Shown: in pieces, positions 1-5,435 of the stretch
Layout: every line of letters begins with the position of its first letter
How positions within the stretch are numbered: position 1 is the first letter of the stretch
Origin: JAUYQR01 sp043727195
Lineage (GTDB): Bacteria; Pseudomonadota; Alphaproteobacteria; Rhodobacterales; Rhodobacteraceae
DNA length: 5,435 nt
Assembly (NCBI GenBank): GCA_043727195.1
Contig: JAYSYZ010000034.1
Coordinates: 1 to 5,435, forward strand
Direction: 5' to 3'
Position numbers and translations under genes: made by a program
Notes under the pieces: model-generated
Seen by the model: the letters and a program-made list of their open reading frames with translations, nothing else
What the model was told of the DNA's origin: nothing
Database searches by the model: none

Positions 1-528
1 GGCATCCGGTGCGACGATCCGGTCAATAAGACCCCAGGTCAAGGCCTCACCGGCCCCGATCCGCTGGCCGCCCAGCAGGATCATCCGCGCCCGCGAAGGG
101 CCGACCAGCCGGATCAGCCGCCCCGGGTCAGACGGTTGCGGCAGATAGCCCAGCCGCATCACCGGGTAAAAGAACTCCGCCTCCGGGACCGCAATCCTGA
201 TGTCGCAGGCCATTGCCATCCCCATCGCACCCCCCGCCAGCGTGCCGTTCAGCGCCGCGATGGTCAGGCCGGGAAACCCCGCCAGCGCCGCCGACAGCTG
301 TTCCCACAGCGGGCTGGTCGCAAGCCCCGCCTCCATTTCCGCCAGATCGGCCCCGGCGGAAAACACCCGCCCCGCCCCGGTCAGCACCAGCACAGCGATA
401 TCATCGGCCACGGCACGGTCGACCGCATCGCGCAACATCTCCAGCATCGCCGCTGTCAGCGCATTCGCCTTCTCCTGCCGCCCAAGCCGCACAAGGCGCA
501 GCCTGCCCGCCGTCTCAACCTCGATCAC
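1..528 (-). CDS. Enoyl-CoA hydratase/isomerase (crotonase) family protein, N-terminal 176 residues
   Basis: Crotonase-fold acyl-CoA enzyme, cut by the left window edge; the visible 176 codons are open to position 1. Seen: an N-terminal strand beginning VIEVETAGRLRLV, the ENAL-like turn EKANALTAAM (residues 19-28), the first oxyanion-hole segment FSAGADL (56-62), the second glycine pair in LAGGAMG (97-103), and the family-like stretch LIRLVGPSRARMILL (138-152) followed by AGEALTWGLIDRIV. Crotonases are usually about 255-290 residues, so roughly 80-110 are missing. The start is GTG at 528: a strong Shine-Dalgarno lies 7 nt upstream and no ATG is in frame there. Odd: aligned by eye to rat mitochondrial hydratase, the two catalytic glutamates (Glu144, Glu164) fall on Gly103 and Val123. 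Classical hydration is therefore doubtful, while CoA-thioester binding is still supported. It could be an isomerase, hydrolase or other crotonase-fold enzyme; the substrate cannot be told. Family call is firm, reaction is not. Confidence 0.93.
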   Translation of the reverse strand, partial: MIEVETAGRLRLVRLGRQEKANALTAAMLEMLRDAVDRAVADDIAVLVLTGAGRVFSAGADLAEMEAGLATSPLWEQLSAALAGFPGLTIAALNGTLAGGAMGMAMACDIRIAVPEAEFFYPVMRLGYLPQPSDPGRLIRLVGPSRARMILLGGQRIGAGEALTWGLIDRIVAPDA

Positions 529-535
529 CCCGCGC

Positions 536-544
536 CCTCCTTTT
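536..544 (-). promoter_or_regulatory. Shine-Dalgarno of the crotonase-family gene
   Basis: Read on the minus strand this is AAAAGGAGG, an excellent match to the anti-Shine-Dalgarno sequence, with 7 nt to the GTG at 528. It decides the start: the nearby ATG codons on this strand (at 557 and 551) are in another reading frame, so GTG is the only sensible initiator. Confidence 0.8.
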
Positions 545-644
545 GCCTCATCCGCATGACAAAGCCGTTTACAGTCACCTCGCCCGCGCGGAAAGCCTTG
601 ACGCCCAAGGGGTGCGGATGAAGGATGCCGCAGCAATTATCCTC

Positions 645-650
645 GAAAGG
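645..650 (+). promoter_or_regulatory. Likely Shine-Dalgarno of the DUF2125-type gene
   Basis: GAAAGG sits 10 nt before the ATG at 661. The competing in-frame ATG at 625 has AAGG directly abutting it, too close to serve, and starting there would put 12 mostly polar residues in front of the signal peptide. This supports 661 as the start. Confidence 0.5.
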
Positions 651-660
651 CATAGCCCAG

Positions 661-2163
661 ATGAACTGCAAGCTTTCAACAAGCACCGCCCTCGCCCTGA
701 TCGTGCTTTGCACGGGCGCACAGGCGCAGGTAACCCCGGAAGAGGTCTGGGAAAGCTGGCAAGCCTTCTCCACCGGCGCCGGGCAGGAACTGACCGTCGC
801 CAGCGCCACCCGCAATGGCGACACGCTCGAGGTGAAGGGCCTTGCCGTCACGTTCAACGATGAACTCGGCGGCAGTTTTGCGGCCAATCTCGACACGCTG
901 AACTTCAAGGATCGCGGCGATGGCACGGTCGAGGTGACGATGGCGGAAAGCTATCCGATGACCATGACCTTTCCCGAAGGAGAGGGTCCGGAAAAGCTGA
1001 CACTGATCGTCAGCCAGCCGGGTATCAGCATCATCGCCGGGGGCAGCGCCACCGAAACCAGCTATGATTTCACCGCGCCGACCGTCACGGTGAAGGTTGA
1101 TGAAATCGTGAACGATCCGCCGGCGGCACAGGATCTGATCGCCGCATTCACCATGACCGGCAGCACCGCGAAATACCTTGTCTCGCGCGATGGTGACAAG
1201 ACGGCGCTGGAGTCGAGCTTTGCCGCCGAATCGCTTGCCATCGATATTTCCGGCGTCGACGAAACCGGTGCTGCGGTCAAGGCCAAGGTGACGCTGGCTG
1301 ATCTGGCCGGCGCGTCGAAGGGCAACTTCCTTGGGGCAGAGGTCATGGCGAACATGGCGCTCGCCCTGAATCAGGGCTTTACCACCGACGCCGACGTCAC
1401 CTTCGGCGCACTGACGATGGATTTTGACGTCACCGATGCCGCCGGCCCGACCAAGGTGATGGGCAGCGCCACGGGTGGCGGGTTGGTTCTGGCCATGGAC
1501 AAGACCCGGGTGAACTACGGCACCTCGATGACCGGGGCCACCTTCACCGTCTCGGGGGCCGAGATTCCGTTTCCGCAAGTCGTGGTCAGTTACGCCGAAG
1601 CGGCGTTCAATATCCTGATGCCGGTGTCGAAATCCGACGTGCCGCAGGATTTCGCCATCCTGACCAAGCTGGTTGACTTCACCATCTCGGACGAGGTCTG
1701 GGGCATGGTCGATCCCGGCGGCACCCTGTCGCGCGAACCCGCCACCGTCATCCTTGATGCCAAGGGCACCGGCTTCTGGAAGCAGGACATCATGGATCCC
1801 GCAGCCCAGATGGACGGCGTCGAACCTCCGGGAGAGTTGACCTCGCTCGACCTTGCCCAGCTTCTGGTCAAAGCCGCCGGGGCCGAGGTTTCCGGCGTTG
1901 GCGCGCTGACCTTCGACAATACCGATCTGGTCACCTTCCAGGGTGTCCCCGCGCCGACCGGCACCATCAACGTCACCATCAAGGGGGTGAACACGCTGAT
2001 CGACAACCTGATCGCCATGGGGCTGCTTCCCGAAGATCAGGCGATGGGGGCTCGCATGATGCTGGGCATGTTCGCCAAACCCGGCGCTGCTCCGGATGAA
2101 CTGACCTCGGTGCTGGAATTCAAGGACAAGGGCTTTTTCGCCAACGGCCAGCAACTGCGCTGA
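661..2163 (+). CDS. DUF2125-type exported protein of unknown function
   Basis: Predicted 500-residue exported protein. Seen: a Sec signal peptide at residues 1-22, with Lys4, a hydrophobic core ALALIVLC (10-17) and a likely cleavage after AQA (residue 22), leaving a mature protein that starts QVTPEEVW. Cys17 is preceded by Leu rather than Gly/Ala/Ser, so a lipobox is unlikely. The mature part has no further membrane segment and alternates short strand-like stretches with turns (for example RGDGTVEVTM and DADVTFGALTMDFDV), suggesting a large beta-rich periplasmic or envelope domain. It ends EFKDKGFFANGQQLR, a motif I associate with DUF2125 proteins. The family is alphaproteobacterial and has no established function that I know of. 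The gene stands alone: it diverges from the crotonase-family gene and is followed by a strong hairpin before tldE. Start chosen at 661 from the signal peptide and GAAAGG site. Family assignment is from recognition of the N- and C-terminal patterns; being a real gene is near certain from length, codon bias and signal peptide. Confidence 0.87.
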   Translation: MNCKLSTSTALALIVLCTGAQAQVTPEEVWESWQAFSTGAGQELTVASATRNGDTLEVKGLAVTFNDELGGSFAANLDTLNFKDRGDGTVEVTMAESYPMTMTFPEGEGPEKLTLIVSQPGISIIAGGSATETSYDFTAPTVTVKVDEIVNDPPAAQDLIAAFTMTGSTAKYLVSRDGDKTALESSFAAESLAIDISGVDETGAAVKAKVTLADLAGASKGNFLGAEVMANMALALNQGFTTDADVTFGALTMDFDVTDAAGPTKVMGSATGGGLVLAMDKTRVNYGTSMTGATFTVSGAEIPFPQVVVSYAEAAFNILMPVSKSDVPQDFAILTKLVDFTISDEVWGMVDPGGTLSREPATVILDAKGTGFWKQDIMDPAAQMDGVEPPGELTSLDLAQLLVKAAGAEVSGVGALTFDNTDLVTFQGVPAPTGTINVTIKGVNTLIDNLIAMGLLPEDQAMGARMMLGMFAKPGAAPDELTSVLEFKDKGFFANGQQLR

Positions 2164-2174
2164 CCGCGGCTGTT

Positions 2175-2210
2175 GCGGTCCGGTCCTGATCTGATCAGGG
2201 ACTGGACCGC
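2175..2210 (+). terminator. Strong hairpin after the DUF2125-type gene, probable terminator
   Basis: Begins 11 nt after the stop codon. Arms GCGGTCC (2175-2181) and GGACCGC (2204-2210) pair perfectly. They continue through a G·U wobble (2182/2203), GTCC/GGAC (2183-2186/2199-2202), a bulged G at 2198 and TGA/TCA, closing on a 5-nt loop TCTGA (2190-2194). That is about 15 pairs. No T-run follows, so intrinsic termination would be weak; it may instead block 3' exonucleases or act with Rho. Confidence 0.6.
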
Positions 2211-2383
2211 GCTTGCCATCCCCCCGCGGCGACCGCAAGACGCGGCAAAGGCCGATCCCGGTTTCCGCGCCAGTGATGCGATCCCCTGACTTCATCGCCC
2301 CGAAATCGGCGCAGCGGGGCAAACCTGCCTTGCACTGGGTGGGTCGGCGGACTACCTCTGCCGCAATTCAGAAGGATGCCCCG
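2211..2383 (+). other. Intergenic leader upstream of tldE/pmbA
   Basis: Non-coding stretch expected to carry the promoter and 5' leader of the tldE–cysQ pair. The tldE frame stays open through it, but the hypothetical extension lacks a good ribosome site and does not resemble the family. A short inverted repeat GCCCCG (2297-2302) / CGGGGC (2315-2320) with a 12-nt loop is visible. TTGCAC (2330-2335) followed after 17 bp by TACCTC (2353-2358) is a poor promoter match. No known riboswitch or small gene is recognised. Confidence 0.4.
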
Positions 2384-3727
2384 ATGACGCCACTTCTTGC
2401 CGATCTCTGTGCCGCTTTGCTGGACGCGGCACGGAACGCGGGGGCCGGTGCGGCCGATGCGATGGCCGTTTCCGGCACTTCGCTGTCCATCGACATCCGC
2501 AAGGGCGCGCTTGAACAGGCCGAACGGTCCGAAGGCGTGGAAATCGGCCTGCGCGTCCTGATCGGGCGGCGGCAGGCCTGTGTGTCCGCCTCCGACATTT
2601 CACCCTCCACCATCCGGGCGCTGGCCGAACGCGCGACCGCCATGGCGAATGAGGCCCCTGAAGACCCGACCGCAGGTCTGGCCGAAGCAGGCCAACTCGC
2701 CACCGGCTGGGATCTTGCGACCCTTGATCTTTGCGATTCCGCCGACGAACCCGGCGCTGCCGATCTTGAATTTGCCGCCCGCGCCGTCGAAGCCGCCGCT
2801 CTGTCCCGTCAGGGCATCACCCAGGTCGAGGCAAGCTCCGGCTACAGCCGCCGCCAGTTTCAGATCGCCGCCAGCAATGGGTTCAACGGTGGGTTTGCAC
2901 GCACCTCGCGCTCATTGTCGGCGGTGGCCTTTACCGGCACCGGCACCGCGATGGAACGCGACTACGCTGGCGAAAGCCGCGTCTATTCGACCGATCTGCC
3001 CGGTGCCACCGATATCGGTGAGCTTGCCGCCGCCCGCGCCCTGCAGCGCACCGGCGCGGTCCAGCCCAAGACCGGCACCTATCCCGTGCTCTATGACGAA
3101 CGTGTCGCATCTTCGCTGATCGGTCACCTGTTGTCGGCGATCAATGGCGCGGCGATTGCGCGCGGCTCATCCTGGGCGCGCGACCTTTTGGACCACAAAG
3201 TGCTGCCCGATGACCTGTCCCTGATCGAGGATCCGCATCGCCCGCGCATTGCCTCCTCGCGGCCCTTTGACATGGAGGGGCTGCCGACCACCCGCCGCGC
3301 CATCGTGGCGGATGGCGTCCTGACCGGCTGGGTGCTGGATCTTGCAACCGGCCGCAAGCTTGACATGCCGTCCACCGGCAATGCCTTCCGGGGCACCAAC
3401 GCGCCGCCATCGCCGTCCACCACCAACATCGACCTGTCCCAAGGGCCCCGCAGCCGGGATGACCTGATCGCCGACATGGGCAGCGGCCTGCTGATCACCT
3501 CGATGATCGGGTCGACGATCAATCCGACCACCGGCGATTACTCGCGTGGCGCATCGGGGTTCTGGGTCGAAGGTGGCCGGATCGCCTACCCGGTGCATGA
3601 ATTCACCATTGCGGGCAATCTGCGCGACATGCTGTTGCGAGTGATCCCTGCAAATGACGCCCGACCGCACTTGTCGATCCGCGTGCCGTCGCTGCTGATT
3701 GATGGCATGACCGTTGCCGGCGGGTGA
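2384..3727 (+). CDS. pmbA: TldD/PmbA family protein, TldE/PmbA subunit of the TldD–TldE metalloprotease
   Basis: TldE (PmbA) pairs with TldD to form a cytosolic metalloprotease that, in E. coli, trims the microcin B17 leader and degrades unfolded peptides such as CcdA. Here the native substrate is unknown. The 447-residue length fits TldE. Seen: an N-terminal domain with the family-like stretch RSEGVEIGLRVLIGRRQACV (about 48-67), the central GTYPVLYDERVASSLIGHLL (231-250), STGNAFRGTNAPPSPSTTN, then NPTTGDYSRGASGFWVEGG (380-398) and HEFTIAGN (405-412), all typical of the C-terminal part. There is no HExxxH zinc motif, which marks this as the non-zinc TldE side rather than TldD. ATG at 2384 is chosen because GAAGGA (2371-2376) lies 7 nt upstream and the protein then begins MTPLLADLCAALLDAARNAG, an N-terminal helix usual for the family. 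The end overlaps the next gene by 14 bp, so the two are likely one transcript. TldD is expected elsewhere on the chromosome. Confidence 0.95.
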   Translation: MTPLLADLCAALLDAARNAGAGAADAMAVSGTSLSIDIRKGALEQAERSEGVEIGLRVLIGRRQACVSASDISPSTIRALAERATAMANEAPEDPTAGLAEAGQLATGWDLATLDLCDSADEPGAADLEFAARAVEAAALSRQGITQVEASSGYSRRQFQIAASNGFNGGFARTSRSLSAVAFTGTGTAMERDYAGESRVYSTDLPGATDIGELAAARALQRTGAVQPKTGTYPVLYDERVASSLIGHLLSAINGAAIARGSSWARDLLDHKVLPDDLSLIEDPHRPRIASSRPFDMEGLPTTRRAIVADGVLTGWVLDLATGRKLDMPSTGNAFRGTNAPPSPSTTNIDLSQGPRSRDDLIADMGSGLLITSMIGSTINPTTGDYSRGASGFWVEGGRIAYPVHEFTIAGNLRDMLLRVIPANDARPHLSIRVPSLLIDGMTVAGG

Positions 3728-4490
3728 TCTAGCCCTCTTGACCGACGCTGCCCGAACCGCAGGGCGGATTGCCCTGCGCTACTGGAAACGCGATCCTCAG
3801 GTCTGGGACAAGGGCGGCGACCATGGCCCGGTGTCCGAAGCGGACATCGCAGTCAATGACATGCTGAAAACCACACTGTCGGCCGCCCGGCCGGATTACG
3901 GCTGGCTGTCCGAAGAAACGCCGGACGATCCCGCGCGCCTGACCTGCGAAAGCGTCTTCATCATCGACCCGATCGACGGCACCCGCGCCTTCATCGCGGG
4001 CGAAGAAACGTTCTCCCACTCGCTCGCTGTCGCGACCGGGGGCAGGGTCACCGCCGCTGTGGTCTTTCTTCCAGCGCTTGACCGGCTTTATACCGCCTCG
4101 CGGCTCGCCCCGTCGCTGAAGGATGGCCAGCCCATTGCTGCCAGCAGCCGGGCCGCACTGACCGGCGCGGATATCCTGACCACCAAGGCCAGTCTGGTGC
4201 CGGAATGCTGGCCGGGCGGGGTCCCGGATATTCACCGCAGCTTTCGCGCCTCGATCGCCTATCGCCTGTGCCTCGCCGCCGAAGGCAGGCACGATGGAAT
4301 GCTGACGCTGCGCGACACCTGGGAATGGGATATTGCCGCCGGCAGCCTGATCGCCACCCGCGCCGGGGTCACGGTCACCGACCAGACCGGCGCGGAACTA
4401 TCCTTCAACACCGGGTCCGCCAGGGCCAATGGCGTTGTTGCCCTGCCGCCCGCATTGCACAGCCAGACGCTGGCGCGACTGCGCGGTTAA
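3714..4490 (+). CDS. cysQ: 3'(2'),5'-bisphosphate nucleotidase CysQ-type, inositol monophosphatase family
   Basis: Mg2+-dependent phosphatase of the inositol monophosphatase fold, 258 residues, a normal CysQ length. CysQ removes the 3'-phosphate of PAP, the by-product of PAPS-dependent sulfate reduction, preventing its build-up. Seen: GPVSEADIAVND (38-49), the acidic pair in WLSEETPDD (64-72), the metal-binding motif DPIDGTRAFIAG (85-96; Asp85, Ile87 carbonyl and Asp88 bind metal in the family), and the C-terminal WEWDIAAG (203-210) with Asp206 as third metal ligand. All key residues are intact. The start is TTG at 3714, giving MPAGDLALLTDAARTAG: an in-frame TGA at 3708-3710 rules out anything earlier, and the next candidate, TTG at 3738, would shorten the first helix. 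No strong Shine-Dalgarno precedes it and it overlaps tldE by 14 bp, so translation probably depends on ribosomes finishing tldE. Related enzymes act on inositol phosphate, histidinol phosphate or fructose bisphosphate; the CysQ assignment over these is likely but not proven by sequence alone. Confidence 0.9.
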   Translation: MPAGDLALLTDAARTAGRIALRYWKRDPQVWDKGGDHGPVSEADIAVNDMLKTTLSAARPDYGWLSEETPDDPARLTCESVFIIDPIDGTRAFIAGEETFSHSLAVATGGRVTAAVVFLPALDRLYTASRLAPSLKDGQPIAASSRAALTGADILTTKASLVPECWPGGVPDIHRSFRASIAYRLCLAAEGRHDGMLTLRDTWEWDIAAGSLIATRAGVTVTDQTGAELSFNTGSARANGVVALPPALHSQTLARLRG

Positions 4491-4508
4491 CGTCGCGGCG
4501 CGTTCATT

Positions 4509-4550
4509 CGGGGGTATACCCTGCAGCCGAATACAAGCCCCCGGCGTTTT
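4509..4550 (+). terminator. Possible weak terminator after cysQ
   Basis: CGGGGG (4509-4514) and CCCCCG (4538-4543) form a 6-bp GC stem with a 23-nt loop, followed by GCG and TTTT (4547-4550). It lies 18 bp after the cysQ stop in a convergent gap of 99 bp. The loop is long and the T-run short, so efficiency would be low. No T-run is present on the minus-strand side, so it would not serve the methyltransferase gene as an intrinsic terminator. Confidence 0.3.
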
Positions 4551-4589
4551 GCGTGAACATTCCGAGAGGCGCAGAACAACTCGACCCGA

Positions 4590-5435
4590 TCAACCTGGAT
4601 TGCGCGCGGATATCACCCACGAGGATGTGGGTGCCCAGATGCCTTGCCCGTCCCGTTCCTGATTCTCAAAAAAGGTCCGCATTTCGCTTTCGATCTCTGG
4701 ACGCTTGGCCTCGGCAAGTGCCGCACCGGCCTCGCGGAAAACCTCGCCCCCAGGACCGATGGCCAATGCAAATGCGATACATTCTTCCGGGGTCGTACCG
4801 ACCATGATCTTTTCGTCCACACGGGTGAAAGTAACGTCCTCGAAACCGGCGCTCTTCATCATCAGGCTCGTCGTCTCTTGATTGCCCATCGAGAACGGAC
4901 CAGGCCCGCAGGTGTCGGCGTCTTCGCCCGGCGGTGGAAGATGCCGGAGTGTGATATCTTTTGCTTCCTGCCAGGCCGGATTGTCCTCGCGCCGACGCCA
5001 GACGATATGGGTGACCTGCCCTCCCGGCTTCAGCGCCTTGCGCATCCGTCGCAAGGCAGCCACCGGGTTGGTGAAGAACATCGTGCCAAAGCGCGCAATG
5101 ACATAGTCGAACTCATTCTCCGGCAAAGCAACCTCGGCATCACCACGCGAGAACTGGACATTTGAAAGCCCTTTTGCGGCAGCGTCCTTCCTCGCTTCTT
5201 GTAGAAAGGCTTCGACGCAATCGATGCCAACGACGCGCCCCTCCGGTCCGACAACTTCAGCCACTTGCAGCGACATGTCTCCCCAGCCGCAGCCGACATC
5301 CAGCACTGACATCCCTTTTTTTATTGGCAAGTTCGGTAACACCGCAGCGGAGTGTCGAGACAGTCCACCTTGTAGGATGTGTCGGTATTTTGTAAATTTC
5401 GGCTCAAGGACGGAGTTCCAGAATTTTACGAAATC
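4590..5435 (-). CDS. Class I SAM-dependent methyltransferase, N-terminus beyond window
   Basis: Rossmann-fold methyltransferase using S-adenosylmethionine; 281 residues visible, stop TGA at 4592-4590. The frame is open to the right edge, beginning DFVKFWNSVLEPKFTKYRHI, an N-terminal cap region typical of this group, so only a short start is probably missing. Seen (numbered from the first visible residue): motif I VLDVGCGWGD (44-53), the SAM ribose-binding acidic residue in VVGID (Asp72), RGDAE (97-101) at the adenine-contacting loop, FDYVIARFGTMFF (109-121) and LKPGGQVTHIVW (135-146). The C-terminal half is a substrate lid ending WAPTSSWVISARNPG. Acceptor is unknown: the group resembles UbiE-like and other small-molecule methyltransferases, and no feature fixes a substrate. 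It runs convergent to cysQ, so it is a separate transcription unit. Base composition is notably lower in GC at the N-terminal coding end (77 of 155 bases from 5281 to 5435), with codons such as AAA, TTT and ACA that are rarer in the neighbours, which suggests different ancestry. Confidence 0.92.
   Translation of the reverse strand, partial: DFVKFWNSVLEPKFTKYRHILQGGLSRHSAAVLPNLPIKKGMSVLDVGCGWGDMSLQVAEVVGPEGRVVGIDCVEAFLQEARKDAAAKGLSNVQFSRGDAEVALPENEFDYVIARFGTMFFTNPVAALRRMRKALKPGGQVTHIVWRRREDNPAWQEAKDITLRHLPPPGEDADTCGPGPFSMGNQETTSLMMKSAGFEDVTFTRVDEKIMVGTTPEECIAFALAIGPGGEVFREAGAALAEAKRPEIESEMRTFFENQERDGQGIWAPTSSWVISARNPG

Larger units (their letters stand above)
529..660. promoter_or_regulatory. 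Divergent intergenic control region
   Basis: This 132-bp stretch separates two divergently transcribed genes and should hold both promoters. Candidates are weak. On the minus strand GATAAT (plus positions 636-641) matches five of six -10 consensus bases, but only a poor -35 lies 16-18 bp upstream. On the plus strand TTGACG (598-603) resembles a -35, and 17 bp later comes AAGGAT (621-626), a three-of-six -10 match that would put transcription start very close to the 661 start codon. No clear operator palindrome is seen. Location is inferred mainly from gene arrangement; individual boxes are low confidence. Confidence 0.35.

Noticed and set aside
625..660. Earlier ATG at 625 as the start of the DUF2125-type protein
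   Set aside because: The possible ribosome site abuts the codon, and the extra residues would precede an otherwise standard signal peptide starting at 661.
661..726. Lipoprotein signal around Cys17 of the DUF2125-type protein
   Set aside because: The residue before the cysteine is Leu, which does not fit the lipobox; an AQA signal peptidase I site follows.
136..863. Three overlapping plus-strand open frames across the crotonase-family gene
   Set aside because: They are proline-, arginine- and serine-rich with no domain, and lie opposite a minus-strand frame with unmistakable crotonase motifs.
676..2322. 548-codon open frame on the minus strand, antisense to the DUF2125-type gene
   Set aside because: It is rich in Arg, Gly and His, has no recognisable domain, and covers a gene with a clear signal peptide and codon bias on the other strand. 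Long antisense frames are expected in DNA with this GC bias.
2213..2383. N-terminal extension of TldE back to 2213
   Set aside because: The 57 extra residues do not look like the family, while the ATG at 2384 has a well-spaced GAAGGA site and yields the normal length.
3124..3670. Overlapping minus-strand open frames within tldE
   Set aside because: They are shadows of the tldE coding sequence with no recognisable motif or ribosome site.
4205..4807. 200-codon plus-strand frame running from inside cysQ into the methyltransferase gene
   Set aside because: It is arginine- and proline-rich, crosses two well-supported genes in other frames, and has no domain.
5340..5342. GTG at 5342 as the start of the methyltransferase
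   Set aside because: The frame continues upstream for 31 codons to the window edge with residues typical of the family's N-terminus, so this codon is an internal valine.
1..5435. CRISPR arrays, tRNA or rRNA genes, transposases, direct terminal repeats
   Set aside because: Looked for by eye on both strands; no regularly spaced repeats, no tRNA-like cloverleaf with CCA context, and no transposase or integrase motifs were found.

Overview
The window looks like chromosomal DNA from a GC-rich alphaproteobacterium, most likely Rhodobacterales/Paracoccaceae. I infer this from the strong G/C bias at third codon positions, the DUF2125-type exported protein (a family I know mainly from alphaproteobacteria), and the TldE–CysQ gene pair. 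No sequence search was run, so the placement is by recognition only.

Layout. On the minus strand, positions 528 to 1 hold the first 176 codons of a crotonase (enoyl-CoA hydratase/isomerase) family gene that runs off the left edge. It starts with GTG behind a strong Shine-Dalgarno. A 132-bp divergent intergenic region separates it from a plus-strand gene (661-2163) for an exported DUF2125-type protein of unknown function, which is followed by a strong hairpin (2175-2210). After a leader of about 170 bp comes a two-gene plus-strand unit. It holds tldE/pmbA (2384-3727) and a CysQ-type inositol-monophosphatase-fold phosphatase (3714-4490), which overlap by 14 bp and are probably translationally coupled. 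A 99-bp convergent gap with nested inverted repeats follows. The minus strand from 5435 to 4590 then encodes a class I SAM-dependent methyltransferase whose start lies beyond the right edge. Its reading frame continues unbroken for 31 codons past the GTG at 5342, so that GTG is an internal valine.

How they fit together. TldE is one half of the TldD/TldE metalloprotease; the zinc-binding partner TldD is not in the window. CysQ-type enzymes remove the 3'-phosphate from PAP/PAPS and so belong to sulfur assimilation and nucleotide recycling. The methyltransferase is convergent, and its N-terminal coding end is much less GC-rich (77 of the last 155 bases, about 50%, against 44 of 60 in a sample of tldE). 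It may therefore be a later arrival next to a conserved core block. No mobile element, CRISPR array, tRNA or rRNA was seen.

This is mostly an ordinary housekeeping stretch. The points most worth a second look are the crotonase protein, which appears to lack both classical catalytic glutamates, and the compositional break at the methyltransferase. I do not see a convincing previously undescribed system.
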